Made by a program: the position numbers and the translations under genes. The notes beneath the pieces are model-generated. The model made no database searches, was not told the origin of the DNA, and saw only the letters and a program-made list of their open reading frames with translations. Below, in pieces: positions 22,370 through 33,118 of a stretch of 64,000 nucleotides of DNA (position 1 is its first letter; every line of letters starts with the position of its first letter). This DNA comes from Codonopsis lanceolata (Eukaryota; Streptophyta; Magnoliopsida; Asterales; Campanulaceae), in the NCBI GenBank assembly GCA_013146195.2, contig CM028380.1, positions 81,393,128 to 81,457,127 of the forward strand, given 5' to 3'.

Positions 22370-22787
22370 AGACTTGGACATTAGACACTTTTGATAGACC
22401 TTGACATCTTTGATAGACCTTGGACACCTTTGTTAGACATTGGTTAATTTTGATAAACCTTGGACACTTTTGATAGACCTTGGATACTTTTGATAGACCT
22501 TGGACACTTTTGATTAACCTTGGTTAATTTTGATAGACCTTGGACACTTTTGATAGACCTTGACACCTTTGATAGACCTTGGTTACCTTTGATAGACCTT
22601 GGTTAATTTTGATAAACCTTGGACATTTTTGATAGACCTTGGTTAATTTTGATAGACCTTGGACATTTTGATAGACTTGGACACTTTTGATAGACCTTAG
22701 TTAATTTTGATAGAACTTGACACATTTGATAGACCTTGGACACTTTTGATAGACCTTAGTTAATTTTGATAGAACTTGACACATTTG
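22370..22787. repeat. Short tandem repeat, GATAGACCTTGG family
   Basis: About 20 copies of a ~21-nt unit (GATAGACCTTGGACACTTTT, with variants GGTTAATTTT and GACACCTTT). The array ends exactly where the truncated Copia begins. Confidence 0.85.
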
Positions 22788-24587
22788 ACATGGCATTCAT
22801 CATCTCTTTAAGAGTTCGATTTTTGCATTCAGCAATGCCATTCTGTTGAGGTGCATAAGGTGCTGTTGTCTCGTGGATGATACCATGCTCAGCACAATAT
22901 GCAGCAAATGGTCATTCATATTCACCTCCACGATCACTTCTTAGTATCTTAACCTTTCTGTTGAGTTGGTTCTCAACCTCAGTTTTATAGAGAATAAACT
23001 TCTCTATGGCTTCATCTTTACTTTTGAGAAGACACACATAGCAATACCTAGTGCCATCATCAACAAAAGTAATGAAATATTTATTTCCACCACATGACTG
23101 TGTTGATTTAAAATCACACAAATCAGTGTGAATTAACCCAAGTGGTTCACTATTTCTTTCAATAGTATGAAATGATGTCCTTGTTAACTTTGCCTCTACA
23201 TAAGTTTCACACTTGTGTTTGGAATCGATTTGGAATTTGGGTATGTAATTCATGTTAATTAACCTAAGCAAGGTTCCATAATTAACATGTCCTAGTCTAC
23301 CATGCCACACATAGGAAGACTCAAGCAAATAAATAGAAGACTTATTCTTATTATTATTGCTTGCTGGTTTAACAACCATTACACTGAGCTTAAATAGCCC
23401 ATCAATTACATAACCTTTTCCAACAAACATTCCACTCTTAGACAGAGTTACAACATCTGACTCAAATACAATACAGAAGCCATGCTTCACCAGTAGAGTT
23501 CCGGAGACTAAGTTCTTTTGGATATCTGGTATATATAGTACATTTTTGAGAGTCAGTTCCTTCCCGAAGGTCATCTTCAGCACCACTTTGCCTTGAAAAC
23601 CTTCTCGCCATTCTCAGCAGCTTCAAAGGTACTGAACATTTCTCTGTTGGAGCACACATGCCTGTTGGCACCAGTGTCGATCCACCATTGATTGGGGTTT
23701 GAACCCACCAAGTTCATTTCAGTGACAACCGCAGCAAGGCTCAGGTTCAATACATCTTGAGAGATGCCATCCACCGTGCCACCACAGTTGTAGCACTTTC
23801 CAGAAAATCTCTTCTTGGAGATTCCTCCCTTAGGTCCCAAACTGACCCTTTTCCCAGCAGCCTTGCCTTTACTTTTTGAGCTTTGGCCATGCTCTACCAT
23901 ATTGACTTTAGTAGCCACATGAATGAATGTCTTCTTGTGAGAACCCCTATTGTCCTCTTCAATACGAAGTCTGACAACCAGTTGTTCCACATTCATCTCC
24001 TTTCGCTTGTGTTTCAGATAGCTCTTGAAATCTTTCCAAGCTGGAGGCAATTTCTCAATAATTGCTGCCACTTGGACGGTTTCACTTACAACCATCCTTT
24101 AAGCTTGAATTTCGTGAAAGATCACTTGTAACTCTTGCACTTGACTGTAAACAGTCTTGGAATCCACTATCTTATAATCCAGGAAGCGGCCAATAATAAA
24201 CTTCTTGGCTCCAGCATCCTCGGATGTATACTTGTGGTACAACGATGTCCACAACTCCTTTGCCGTTGTCTTATTACGGTAAACTTTGTACAATGAGTCT
24301 GTCAACCCATTCAGTATGTAGTTTCTACAAAGGAAATCAGAATGATTCCATACTTCCACAGTAATAGCAGCTTAGACATCATTCTGATTCTCACCCACCG
24401 TTGGAGGATCTTCTTTCAGACACCTCGCTAGGTTCAGGGTGGTCAAGTAGAACATCATCTTCTGCTGCCATCGCTTGAAATTCAAGCCACTGAACTTCTC
24501 CGGTTTCTCGCTATGGTGCACCGGCATAGTTGGATTGGCCACAATCTGAGTCACATTATCGTTATAGGTCGTTGGGTTCAGGGTCAC
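22788..24587 (-). pseudogene. Copia copy 2 gag-protease-integrase remnant
   Basis: From about 24587 the Gag shows HHSEKPEKFSGLNFKRWQQK, then KELWTSLYHKYTSEDAGAKK and LPPAWKDFKSYLKHKRKEM. The zinc knuckle is half lost: CYNCGG runs directly into the segment before the protease near 23775. The protease reads QWWIDTGANRHVC. A second small deletion with frameshift lies near 23580. GAG-pre-integrase (VWHGRLGHVN) and integrase motifs HTDLCDF and RSDRGGEYE follow, then TGA near 22917. A partial third motif (GIAECKNR) keeps the acidic residue. Further nonsense codons lie near 24372 and 24097. Confidence 0.85.
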
Positions 24588-24745
24588 ATTAGGTTCCTTT
24601 CAGTAGCTTGGGTATTCAATTAAGTTGTCATATCTGAAATATAAACAAAGTCAGAATACACAATTCTGTATTTTGTAAAAGTTTGTTTTTCCCTTTAGAA
24701 GGGTCTACTGTTATCCAAGATAACAGTACTGTTCTGTTTTAAGAT

Positions 24746-25801
24746 TGTTAGAAAAGGTACATGGAAAACAGTAATAAAACAATTACAGAATTGAAAACAA
24801 TTGGAAAAGTTACTGCTTTGTATTCTAAGTCTGCAGGTGGACTTCAAGTCTGCTGGTGAACTTCAGGTCTGCTGGTGACTTCAAATCTACTGGTGGACTG
24901 TAGTCTGCTGGTGCTTCACACAATGTCTTCTGTTGTAGAGCTGTGATCAACCTTCAAATCTGAGGCCTGTGTCACACACAGTTTCCTTAAAACAGATTCG
25001 TCCCTTCCCGTCTGTGCTTGAAAGCTTTAATGGACGTCTGTCTCCCAGGATACAACGGAGACACTAGAGAAACCTTCAGTACCAAGGATTCTGGCAAACA
25101 AAATTTGTGCCTAACTCTATCACCAATATGAAAACAGGAGGCCAACGGAATACGGTCAATGATTTGCAGAATACAGGGGATAAATGGAGATTATTCTTGA
25201 CTGTGTTCTGTAATTGTGGAAATAATCTCCTTATATAGGAGAAAATCGAGACTAATTAAGGACCACATTGATGATGAAATAAATCCACCATCAATAGACA
25301 AATAATATCTCTCATTAAGTTGGTAATAACAGCCCATAAAGTCTGTTATAAATGTTGGAGTTACAAAAACCAAAAGAATAATTAACAAAACGTGGGTTGG
25401 TCTGAACATGCAAATTTGGTCCGACATTCCTCGCACATGAGTACGGTATCCTGAAGGCTAAACTGGATCATGATTTGCACCCCCGCTGGGCAGATGTGCG
25501 AGAGAGAGAGAGCCTCTATTCTATACAAGCTATCCTTACCACATAAGGTACTAGTATATAAACCACTCAAGGTTTTGTTAATCTTCCAATGTGGGATAAA
25601 CTCACTTCCAACAACCACACTTTAATCAATCATAACTTATTCATCCAAACATCAAATTGGACAAATAAATATATGATTACGATGTTCTCACATAGTAGAA
25701 CACGATTCCACAATTACCATTGTCATTACACAAACGACATGTGAAAATATCCGTGCCACAAGATTACACAATTTCATTCTTTAAACACAATTTTTCCTAC
25801 A
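24746..25801 (-). repeat. Copia copy 2, 5' LTR
   Basis: The 1,056-bp LTR starts TGTTAG and ends CCTACA on the plus strand. It shares with copy 1 the AAGTCTGCTGG short repeats (24830-24920), the TGTGTCACACACAGTTTC block and the ATTGGACAAATAAATAT U3 block. Confidence 0.82.
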
Positions 25802-27485
25802 GTCTCTTAACTTTTAAATAAGATCTTATTTGTATGTAAACTAAGACTTCGTGTCCGTGCCCGTGACACGATGATAGTATATCTTGAGATGCCAAGTATA
25901 TATTATGATAAATATATTATGTAATTGAGTGGTATATTGCTTTAAGCGGTTGTTGAGAGGCGCAATTTAAACTCAACCCATAGTTGAAGGGTTATTAGTG
26001 AGAGGTTATTCGTAATTGACTCATGACCGTTGGATCTTACGATCAGAATCGATCTCGACTGTCGGATAGCCTTAATCAATAGACTGAGCTGTATTGTATA
26101 TAGGATGATGCTAATTGCTACACCGATATATTTTGATGTGAGTCTCTCGAGGCCTTTTCAAACATTGCAAAGATGTCTATTTTTATTTATAAATAAAAGG
26201 CTGGATTACTTTATTTGTGCATCAAATTAATTTTCCAAGGCTAGATGAGTCTTATTTGATGTGAATTTGTAACTTATAGCAAGTTTCTTTGCATGTGCAT
26301 ACTTATGTTTTTGAATTTGAAACTACAAATGTGAAATGGGGTGGAGGGATGAGGGATCCTATTCTAACCAATTCCAATATTGAGACTTGAATGCAAAAGA
26401 TGCCCATAAAATTATGACCGTATGACTATCACTACAGGTATAAAAGCAAATAGAGCAAGTACGTACCATCTCTATTCTTATATTAATTGATCCAATTTTC
26501 AAGAATATTGGTTACGATAAGGGTTAGCAAAAATAAATCATCTTTTTTATCATACGTTGGTGAAAAAATTCTAATCTTAGGTCCTTTGGGAAAAGGTTTA
26601 CCCGAGCAATACCAATTACCAAGTTCTCTGGTAAATTGTCAGCTATTAACGCGGTTATATTAATAGTTTTCGTTTGTATGAAAACTTTTTTTTTTCATTG
26701 ATGCTACTTATGATAAGAATTGCATGTGTTAATCATAAGAACAACAACAACAACAATAATATATATATTATTATTATTATCTTCATCAACAATGTGTGAA
26801 GTCTCGGGTTAATCCATTCTCACGCTATTATCATTATCTTCATCAACATCTATATTATAATATAGCTCATTCTCATACATGTGTAATTGACTAAAGCTAT
26901 CTAGATGTTGAGATTAAATTATCTTACAAAAATTAATGGTTGGGATTCACTCTCATATTCACATGTGTGAAAGTAGTTATCTAGTTTTGCCTCTTTATTT
27001 TCTCTCACCATGTTACAAAGTCACCCCCTATAATTAATATTATGAGCAGTCACATCATGAGATTAATCTTATTAACTATTACTCCTTACAAAACATCAAT
27101 CATACATTAATATAATCTCACAATAGAGCTCAATTGATTGACTGAGACTATCTGGCCATGGAAGTTGATTCCGCCGCAAAATCAAATGTTCATAAGTCAA
27201 TTACATATAACTCCTTACAAATAACCTCCCTCAACTATGTGTAGAGTTCGAATAGCGTCCCTCAACTGTAACATTTTTTTTAAAATCGCATCATTTATTT
27301 AGTCATTGGCGTTTCAATTGACGAAATTAGATATACTGATACCACGTCATATGCACAAGCACAAAGATCTAGTTAGTACTATTAAACATCAAAACATCTC
27401 TATTAAAGATTCATTCCCAAATGGTCCCAAAACAACTATTCAACTCATTAAAATTGTGGCAATAATATTAGTTGTAGTATTACAG
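25802..27485. other. Intergenic with two MITE fragments; no gene
   Basis: About 25960-26025 resembles the right end, and 27195-27330 the left end, of the MITE at 13810-14385 (shared words ACAAATAACC, CCCTCAACT and CAATTGACG). Nothing else was recognised. Confidence 0.45.
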
Positions 27486-27684
<199 letters not shown>

Positions 27685-27689
27685 TTGAT

Positions 27690-28549
27690 ATGTCTTTATG
27701 AAATTGTGGTAGTAATATTAATTTCTTCTATAACATCAATTATTTTTAGGACAGAGGTAGTATTATTCATCCAAAATTCTACTCCCTCCGTTACTAAATA
27801 ATTATTCAGCATTTACACATTTATTAATTTACCTTTTCTTTCTATTATGAATATGAGTCATATACACGTGTGAAACCAATTCATTTTTTTCTTAATTCGT
27901 GTACTCATTCGAGCATGAAAATTAAAAACAGTGGGTAGATTAGTTTTTAAACTTGAGCCAACTCATCATCTTATAACTCATGACTGGCCCATCATTATAA
28001 TAAGAAGCAAAAGGATAGATAAAAATGTATAAGTGACTTCTAAATTAGAAAGTTTTAAAAATGACAATATTTTTAGAATAAACCAACAAGAAAAGCGTGA
28101 TTTATATCATAAAATAGTAAAAAAAAAATTCTAAAAACGTTTTGAAAGAAACAATTATTTTGAAAAAAAAAAAACTAAGATTATATTGAAAAATGGATAG
28201 AGTTAATATTTCTCATCCGAAATTGTACTCCCCTCCTATTTTCCTTTTTTATTTGTTCCTTCCCAAAAAAATTATCTTATTTTTAAACTTACCCTTTTAA
28301 AAAGCATCTCAACCATTTTATAACAATAAAAAAAAAGTGAGGTATATTAGTTTTTTATTAAACATGAGCTAACCCATCATCTTACAACTTTACTAATTTC
28401 ATCAAAAGCTCAAGTCAAGGGAAGATGAACACCAAAGAATATAACCAAAAAGAAAATCCGTTTTACCCATTGATATTATTAGTTCTACAGTAACACAAGG
28501 ATATGAGAAATTAACAGTAACCACTATGCCTCAGCCTCTCTACCACCAC
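27690..28549. other. 3' flank of THI1; no gene
   Basis: Only AT-rich sequence with CTCCCTCCGT words (27781, 28230) like ends of Stowaway MITEs is seen. Confidence 0.4.
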
Positions 28550-31096
28550 CTAGGCATCTAGGATCTCAGCAGCATCGGCAGCGGCCAGGATGAGATCTGG
28601 TTGGAAGCTTCCAACCATTGACCCTTCTAAAGCATTAGGCTGTCCTAATGCTTTCAAGGCCAGATGACCTGCCTTCAATCCAGAGATCATCATGGCGCCA
28701 AATGTTGGCCCCTACAACAATCAAACAAAACAGGGTAAGTTCATTTTAACTCTTGGATTTGATCATGTAAAATTCATATTCTTTAGTGTCAAGAAAATTT
28801 TTTTTTACCATTCTAGGAGCACCATCTATCTCAGCGACTTCCATACCCGTCACAATCATGCCTGGAACAACCTCTCTTGTAAGCCGCACAATTTGATCCT
28901 CGGCGGTGTTCATGTCCAGGGCCTTCATCCCTGGTACCTTGTCAATCATTCCGATACTCTTCAACCTCTTCACACCAGTGGCTCCAAAAGGACCATCGTG
29001 CCCACATGAGCTCACAACAATTTTGGCCTCCATAACATTAGGGTCCATGCAAGATTGTGTATCATGGTTCATTGATACCAAAGCCCAGTTCGTCACAACA
29101 CCACCGACTCTTCCTCCCTTTACAATTAAATCCTCAGCTGCAACAGCGTTAAAGAGCTTGACATTTGGCCTGGCCAACAGCTTGCTCATGATAGTTGATG
29201 TGAACAATGCAGCGTGCTTGATGACTACGTAGGTATCTTTCTCGTCATACTCAATTTCAAGTTCATCGAGGAAGAGGTGTGCAGGCTTGCGGACAACCAT
29301 GGCAGAGAAGAGTTGTCCACCGAGCCACGCACCACCACCGGGGCTCACAGATTGCTCAATTACAGCCACCTGTAGAACAACATATATTTAGATGCATAAT
29401 ATCGGTGCCTTTTCTTACAACACTTGTTACACTTGATAATAATCTTACATGCATGTGGCATTAATAAAAATTATATATTATTATAAATTTTTATAACAGA
29501 GTTAATTAATTTTTTCTACCTTTTAGTTCCGCGCCAAAACAGTCCTTACTTATTTTACTACTATAATGATGGTCCTGTGCACATAAGTTTTATAAAAATT
29601 AATACAACCTCAACTTTACTAGATTACTTTAATTTTTTCTTCCTTAGAGCATCTCCTTCGTTTCATTTTATCAAATTCTTATACACATTCTTATTAAGAA
29701 TTGATAAATGAACAATGGTGAAATCATTCTTGTAATGCAAAGTAGGAAAGAGAGTATATTTCACTTCCAAAATAGGAAGTTGACATAGGGAAGAGAGCTT
29801 GTTTGAATGTGAGGGAGGGGGAGGGGGCTGCCACTTTAACTTTTTGGTGGAGTGTGTGGGGGAGTGGAGTGGGTTGAGGCTTGAGGGTGGGGTTTTGTAT
29901 TTATTATGTGGGATAATGTTTAAATTTAATATTTTTTGTGTAAGAATATGTGTAAGAAGATAATATAATAGGAAGATATATTCTTAAGTAGGTAAGAAGA
30001 TAAAAATATATAGGTATCAATGGGACCCAGTTAAGAAATTATATTAAGAATATACACATTTATGTCACGTCAAACAGGATTTGGAACAAAGAGTACATGT
30101 CATACAAATAAATTGTTTTTGTTTTTCTTCATCTCTATATTTAAAAAGGAAGGGAATATGCGACAATTATTTAAAAATAGAGGAAGTATAAGAACTGGAA
30201 TAACAATTCAACTAAATCAAACACAACCTATTAAAAATCAATAAATTAATCAATTTGTTATTTATTTAATTGAAAACCAAAAAATTCTTATAAGCGTGAC
30301 ACAAACTCCAACATATTTATATATTTCCTCCGTATCAAAATTATCATCTGGGTTAACTTGACGCACGGTTTGAAAAAAGATATTTGATTAGATTATTAAT
30401 ATTAGTTTAATGTGTAGTTTACTATAAAACTTATTTGGATGTGACCCATAATTAAAATATGATGAAAAATGAGAGTAAAATGATAAAAATATTATCCTAA
30501 AAAAATTTCAAACAAAATAATTATTTTAGAATAGACGGAAAAAAGAAAACAAGACAAAAGTATGTCGTGCAACGCAACCCACCCAAATCTATATTTATAG
30601 ATAAAAGTATGTACACTTTTTTTATTAAAAATTAAAAAATATATAAAAACCATTTTTGAACCACAAAAATGCCAAAATGGAGGATAAAATGATTTTGGTT
30701 AGATTTGCATCATAAGCTGATACATGTCAAATTTGATTAGATTTTCATTCTTTGATTCATCTGTTGTTTGTGCTCTGACAACATTTGCAGGACAAGTATT
30801 TATTTTGCTTCGCATATCACATGATCCAGAAGTGAGTTAAAAAGCAAAACCAACAAAATGATAAGGTCCGATGTTAATTCAAAGCAACTAATCACCTCAT
30901 TAATCGCTATCGGCATGAATCCTATCTCTAGATTTTTCCACAATTAAAAGTGGCCTGCCACTACCCAAAAAAAGAAAATTGCTATAGCTTTTAACGCAGT
31001 AAAATTCAAAAACACTCGTAAGGCTGTACCTGAACATTGGGGTTTTTGCTAATCTCATAAGCGGCGGTGAGTCCAGCGGAGCCAGCACCGACGACG

Positions 31097-31128
<32 letters not shown>

Positions 31129-31362
31129 AGTCATGTACCTCCTGGTCATTTCGCGGGAGACGATGGACTCCTTGATCGGCTCAAACGTGAAATTGTTGAG
31201 GTCATAAGGGGTTGCTGAGGCGGTAATAGAGAGATTGGATCTGATGGGTTGGAATCGGAGGACGGGGTGGGCGAGAGATTCACCGTGGAAGGAAGAATCC
31301 AAGAAGGTGGTCTTGGACTTGAGAGAAGAAGGGAAGGTGGTGGTTGCCGCCATAGTAGCCAT
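28550..31362 (-). CDS. THI1: Thiamine thiazole synthase, chloroplastic (3 exons)
   Basis: Makes the adenylated thiazole precursor of thiamine from NAD, glycine and a sulfur taken from its own cysteine (suicide chemistry), in plastids and mitochondria. Exons: 31362-31030, 29369-28809 and 28711-28550, all phase 0 with GT-AG borders, giving 351 residues, the usual size. Residues 1-50 form a Ser/Thr-rich transit peptide (MATMAATTTF...). The dinucleotide fold starts at residue ~88 (VVVVGAGSAGLTAAYE). Exon 2 holds GGGAWLGGQLFSAM and HDTQSCMDPNVMEAK, whose cysteine (~218) is the family sulfur donor, then GHDGPFGATG and TGMEVAEIDGAPRM. Exon 3 starts GPTFGAMMISG and ends AAADAAEILDA. No stops or frameshifts, in contrast to its surroundings. 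Intron 1 is long (1,660 bp) and holds MITE-like sequence. No TPP riboswitch was recognised. Confidence 0.96.
29640..30065. mobile_element. Possible MITE in THI1 intron 1
   Basis: The stretch begins TTAGAGCATCTCC and has partly complementary ends (TTCTTATACACATTC and GAATATACACATT). A G-rich patch lies at 29810-29900. The ends are imperfect and no target duplication was fixed, so the call is tentative. Confidence 0.3.
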
Positions 31363-31456
31363 AGTTATCTGGCGTAAAGAGCTAGAGAAGAGAGTGTGAG
31401 TAAATGGAGTTGGTTGAGGAAGCAGTGAGTGAGTTAGTGAGGAGGGAAGAGTCGGG

Positions 31457-31465
31457 GTATATAAT
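31457..31465 (-). promoter_or_regulatory. THI1 TATA box
   Basis: On the minus strand ATTATATACC lies about 95 nt upstream of the ATG. This fits a start site ~30 nt downstream and a short leader. Confidence 0.6.
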
Positions 31466-31974
31466 GGGAGATGCGAAATATCTGGGAGAAAATCAAGGGG
31501 GATACGTACGTGTATGAAGGATAGGGAATGAAGGGTCTAGAATGGTTTATGGCCTCCTTGATATCTACTAGACCACTAGTGTAGTGGCATGCCGCATGTC
31601 AAGTAGCAGAAAGCTTTCATCTAAAGGTTAATCTTTTGAGGCCAAAATACGAAAAGGATCCTGAAGTTTTCACCAAATTCTAAAGTGGTACCTAATCTAA
31701 GGTTTGTGTCATGCGAATACCTGACATTACTAATTGTTCCATAGTGAACTCTCGGCCAGACGGCCATTTCAATTGGGACGTTAAGTAGCACGTGCAATAG
31801 CACGTGCAGGGTAAAATAGACTTTTCCCTGCATACCTTCACAAAACGGTGGGAAACTTCAAGGTATATATTGAAAATTCACAAATTAACCCACGCCCTAA
31901 TTGAGCTCGCTGGTTCTTCTTCATCTTCTTCTGGCAATACGTGGGAGCTCGACCTCACTTCTTCCTCTTCATCC

Positions 31975-32532
31975 ATGGCGGAATGCTATTGTGGCAATAA
32001 TAGGGTGTTGAAGACAGCTTGGACGGGTACAAATCCGGGGCGAAGGTTTTATGGTTGTCCAAATTACAGTCAAGTAAGTTATGAACAAATCTGTTTTATA
32101 AATATTCCTTTTTGGATTTTGTCGACATGAAAGGTGCATTGTTTAATTGGTAAACTTCAATTATTCCTGGGTTAATTTGACGGTTCAATTTCATATGTGT
32201 TGACATGAAATGTGTTTTGTTGTACTGAGTTTTAATGTTGCTTTATGTTAATAAATTTGATTGGATTTAGGCTTGAGCCAATTTAACTCACCTTCCATTT
32301 TTTTAACTTGATGATTTACAGGATGGTGGAGGATGTCATTATTTTTCTTGGCATGATCCCCAATGTGCCCCGATCCACCAGTTATTCCAGTGCTACAGCC
32401 ATTAATCGCCATGAAAAAGAGATAATGCAATTGAAAATCAGGCGTGCTTGGGAGCGAAAAATGTTCATTGGCCTACTAGTTGGGTGTTTTTGTTTTATTT
32501 TGTTGTTGATGTTGTTAAGTGTTGTGGTTTGA
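31975..32532 (+). pseudogene. GRF-type zinc-finger gene within the MULE
   Basis: Exon 1 (31975-32073) encodes MAECYCGNNRVLKTAW then TNPGRRFYGCPNYSQ. A GT-AG intron follows, and exon 2 starts at 32322 with DGGGCHYFSWHDPQC. Together they form the C-x-C...C...C pattern of a GRF zinc finger, a small nucleic-acid-binding module. The same exon in the next frame reads RHEKEIMQLKIRRAWERK, then a hydrophobic tail (IGLLVGCFCFILLLMLLSVVV) ending at 32532. A charged helix plus C-terminal membrane-type segment is usual for small plant GRF proteins, so one frameshift lies between about 32360 and 32400. The upstream frame is open back into the terminal repeat (ATG 31804), but 31975 fits the domain better. 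Possibly gene capture by the MULE. Confidence 0.7.
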
Positions 32533-33118
32533 AGTGAAGGAGAGCAACAAGCAACAAACAGTCAAATTGGTTGCTAATTTTGGGGTTTGTAATAGGTAGG
32601 ATGTATTGGTTGATAAATTTTGGATTTGTAATAGGTAGGATGTAATGGTTGACTGTAGACTACTCAAATTGATGAAAATTTGTTGCTAATTTGTTGATGG
32701 CTCAAATTGATGAAAATCTGTTGATTGCTAATTTGTAGACTACCCATCTCTTAGTTGATGAAATTGTATTCATGATGGGCATTGATGAATCAAAAACAGG
32801 GGCATTGATGAATCTAAAACAGGGCATTGATGAAATTGTAGTAAAAAATGGTTGATGACAAGCATTGTGGTCATTACACAAAGTATTTCAAAATTATAAT
32901 GAAAATAACCAAAGTATACAAAATGGTTGGTTAATTGGTCCTTTATACTAAAAAAGGTCATTACACAAGATATACCATTCACAACACATTAATTGGTCAT
33001 TTATACTAAAAAAGGCCAAAGTATACAAAAGGGTTGGTTAATTGGTCCTTTACAAAAGGCCACTAACTTAACTATTCTAATTGTGCAAAAAAGGCAATTA
33101 CATTCCCAACACATTACT

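Larger units (their letters stand above)
22788..25801 (-). mobile_element. Truncated Ty1/Copia element (copy 2)
   Basis: Same family as copy 1, retaining 5' LTR, gag, protease and most of integrase. Everything past the integrase glutamate region, including reverse transcriptase, RNase H and the 3' LTR, is gone. The break abuts the tandem repeat at 22787. Target duplication cannot be tested. Confidence 0.88.

Noticed and set aside
28440..28549. TPP riboswitch downstream of THI1
   Set aside because: In plants the known TPP riboswitch lies in THIC, and I could not recognise the conserved aptamer words here.
28692..29464. Plus-strand ORFs over THI1
   Set aside because: Antisense shadows of exon 2; the minus strand gives a complete conserved enzyme with proper splice sites.
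29810..29900. G-quadruplex in THI1 intron 1
   Set aside because: Only three G runs of suitable length are close together on the plus strand (near 29812-29826); not convincing.
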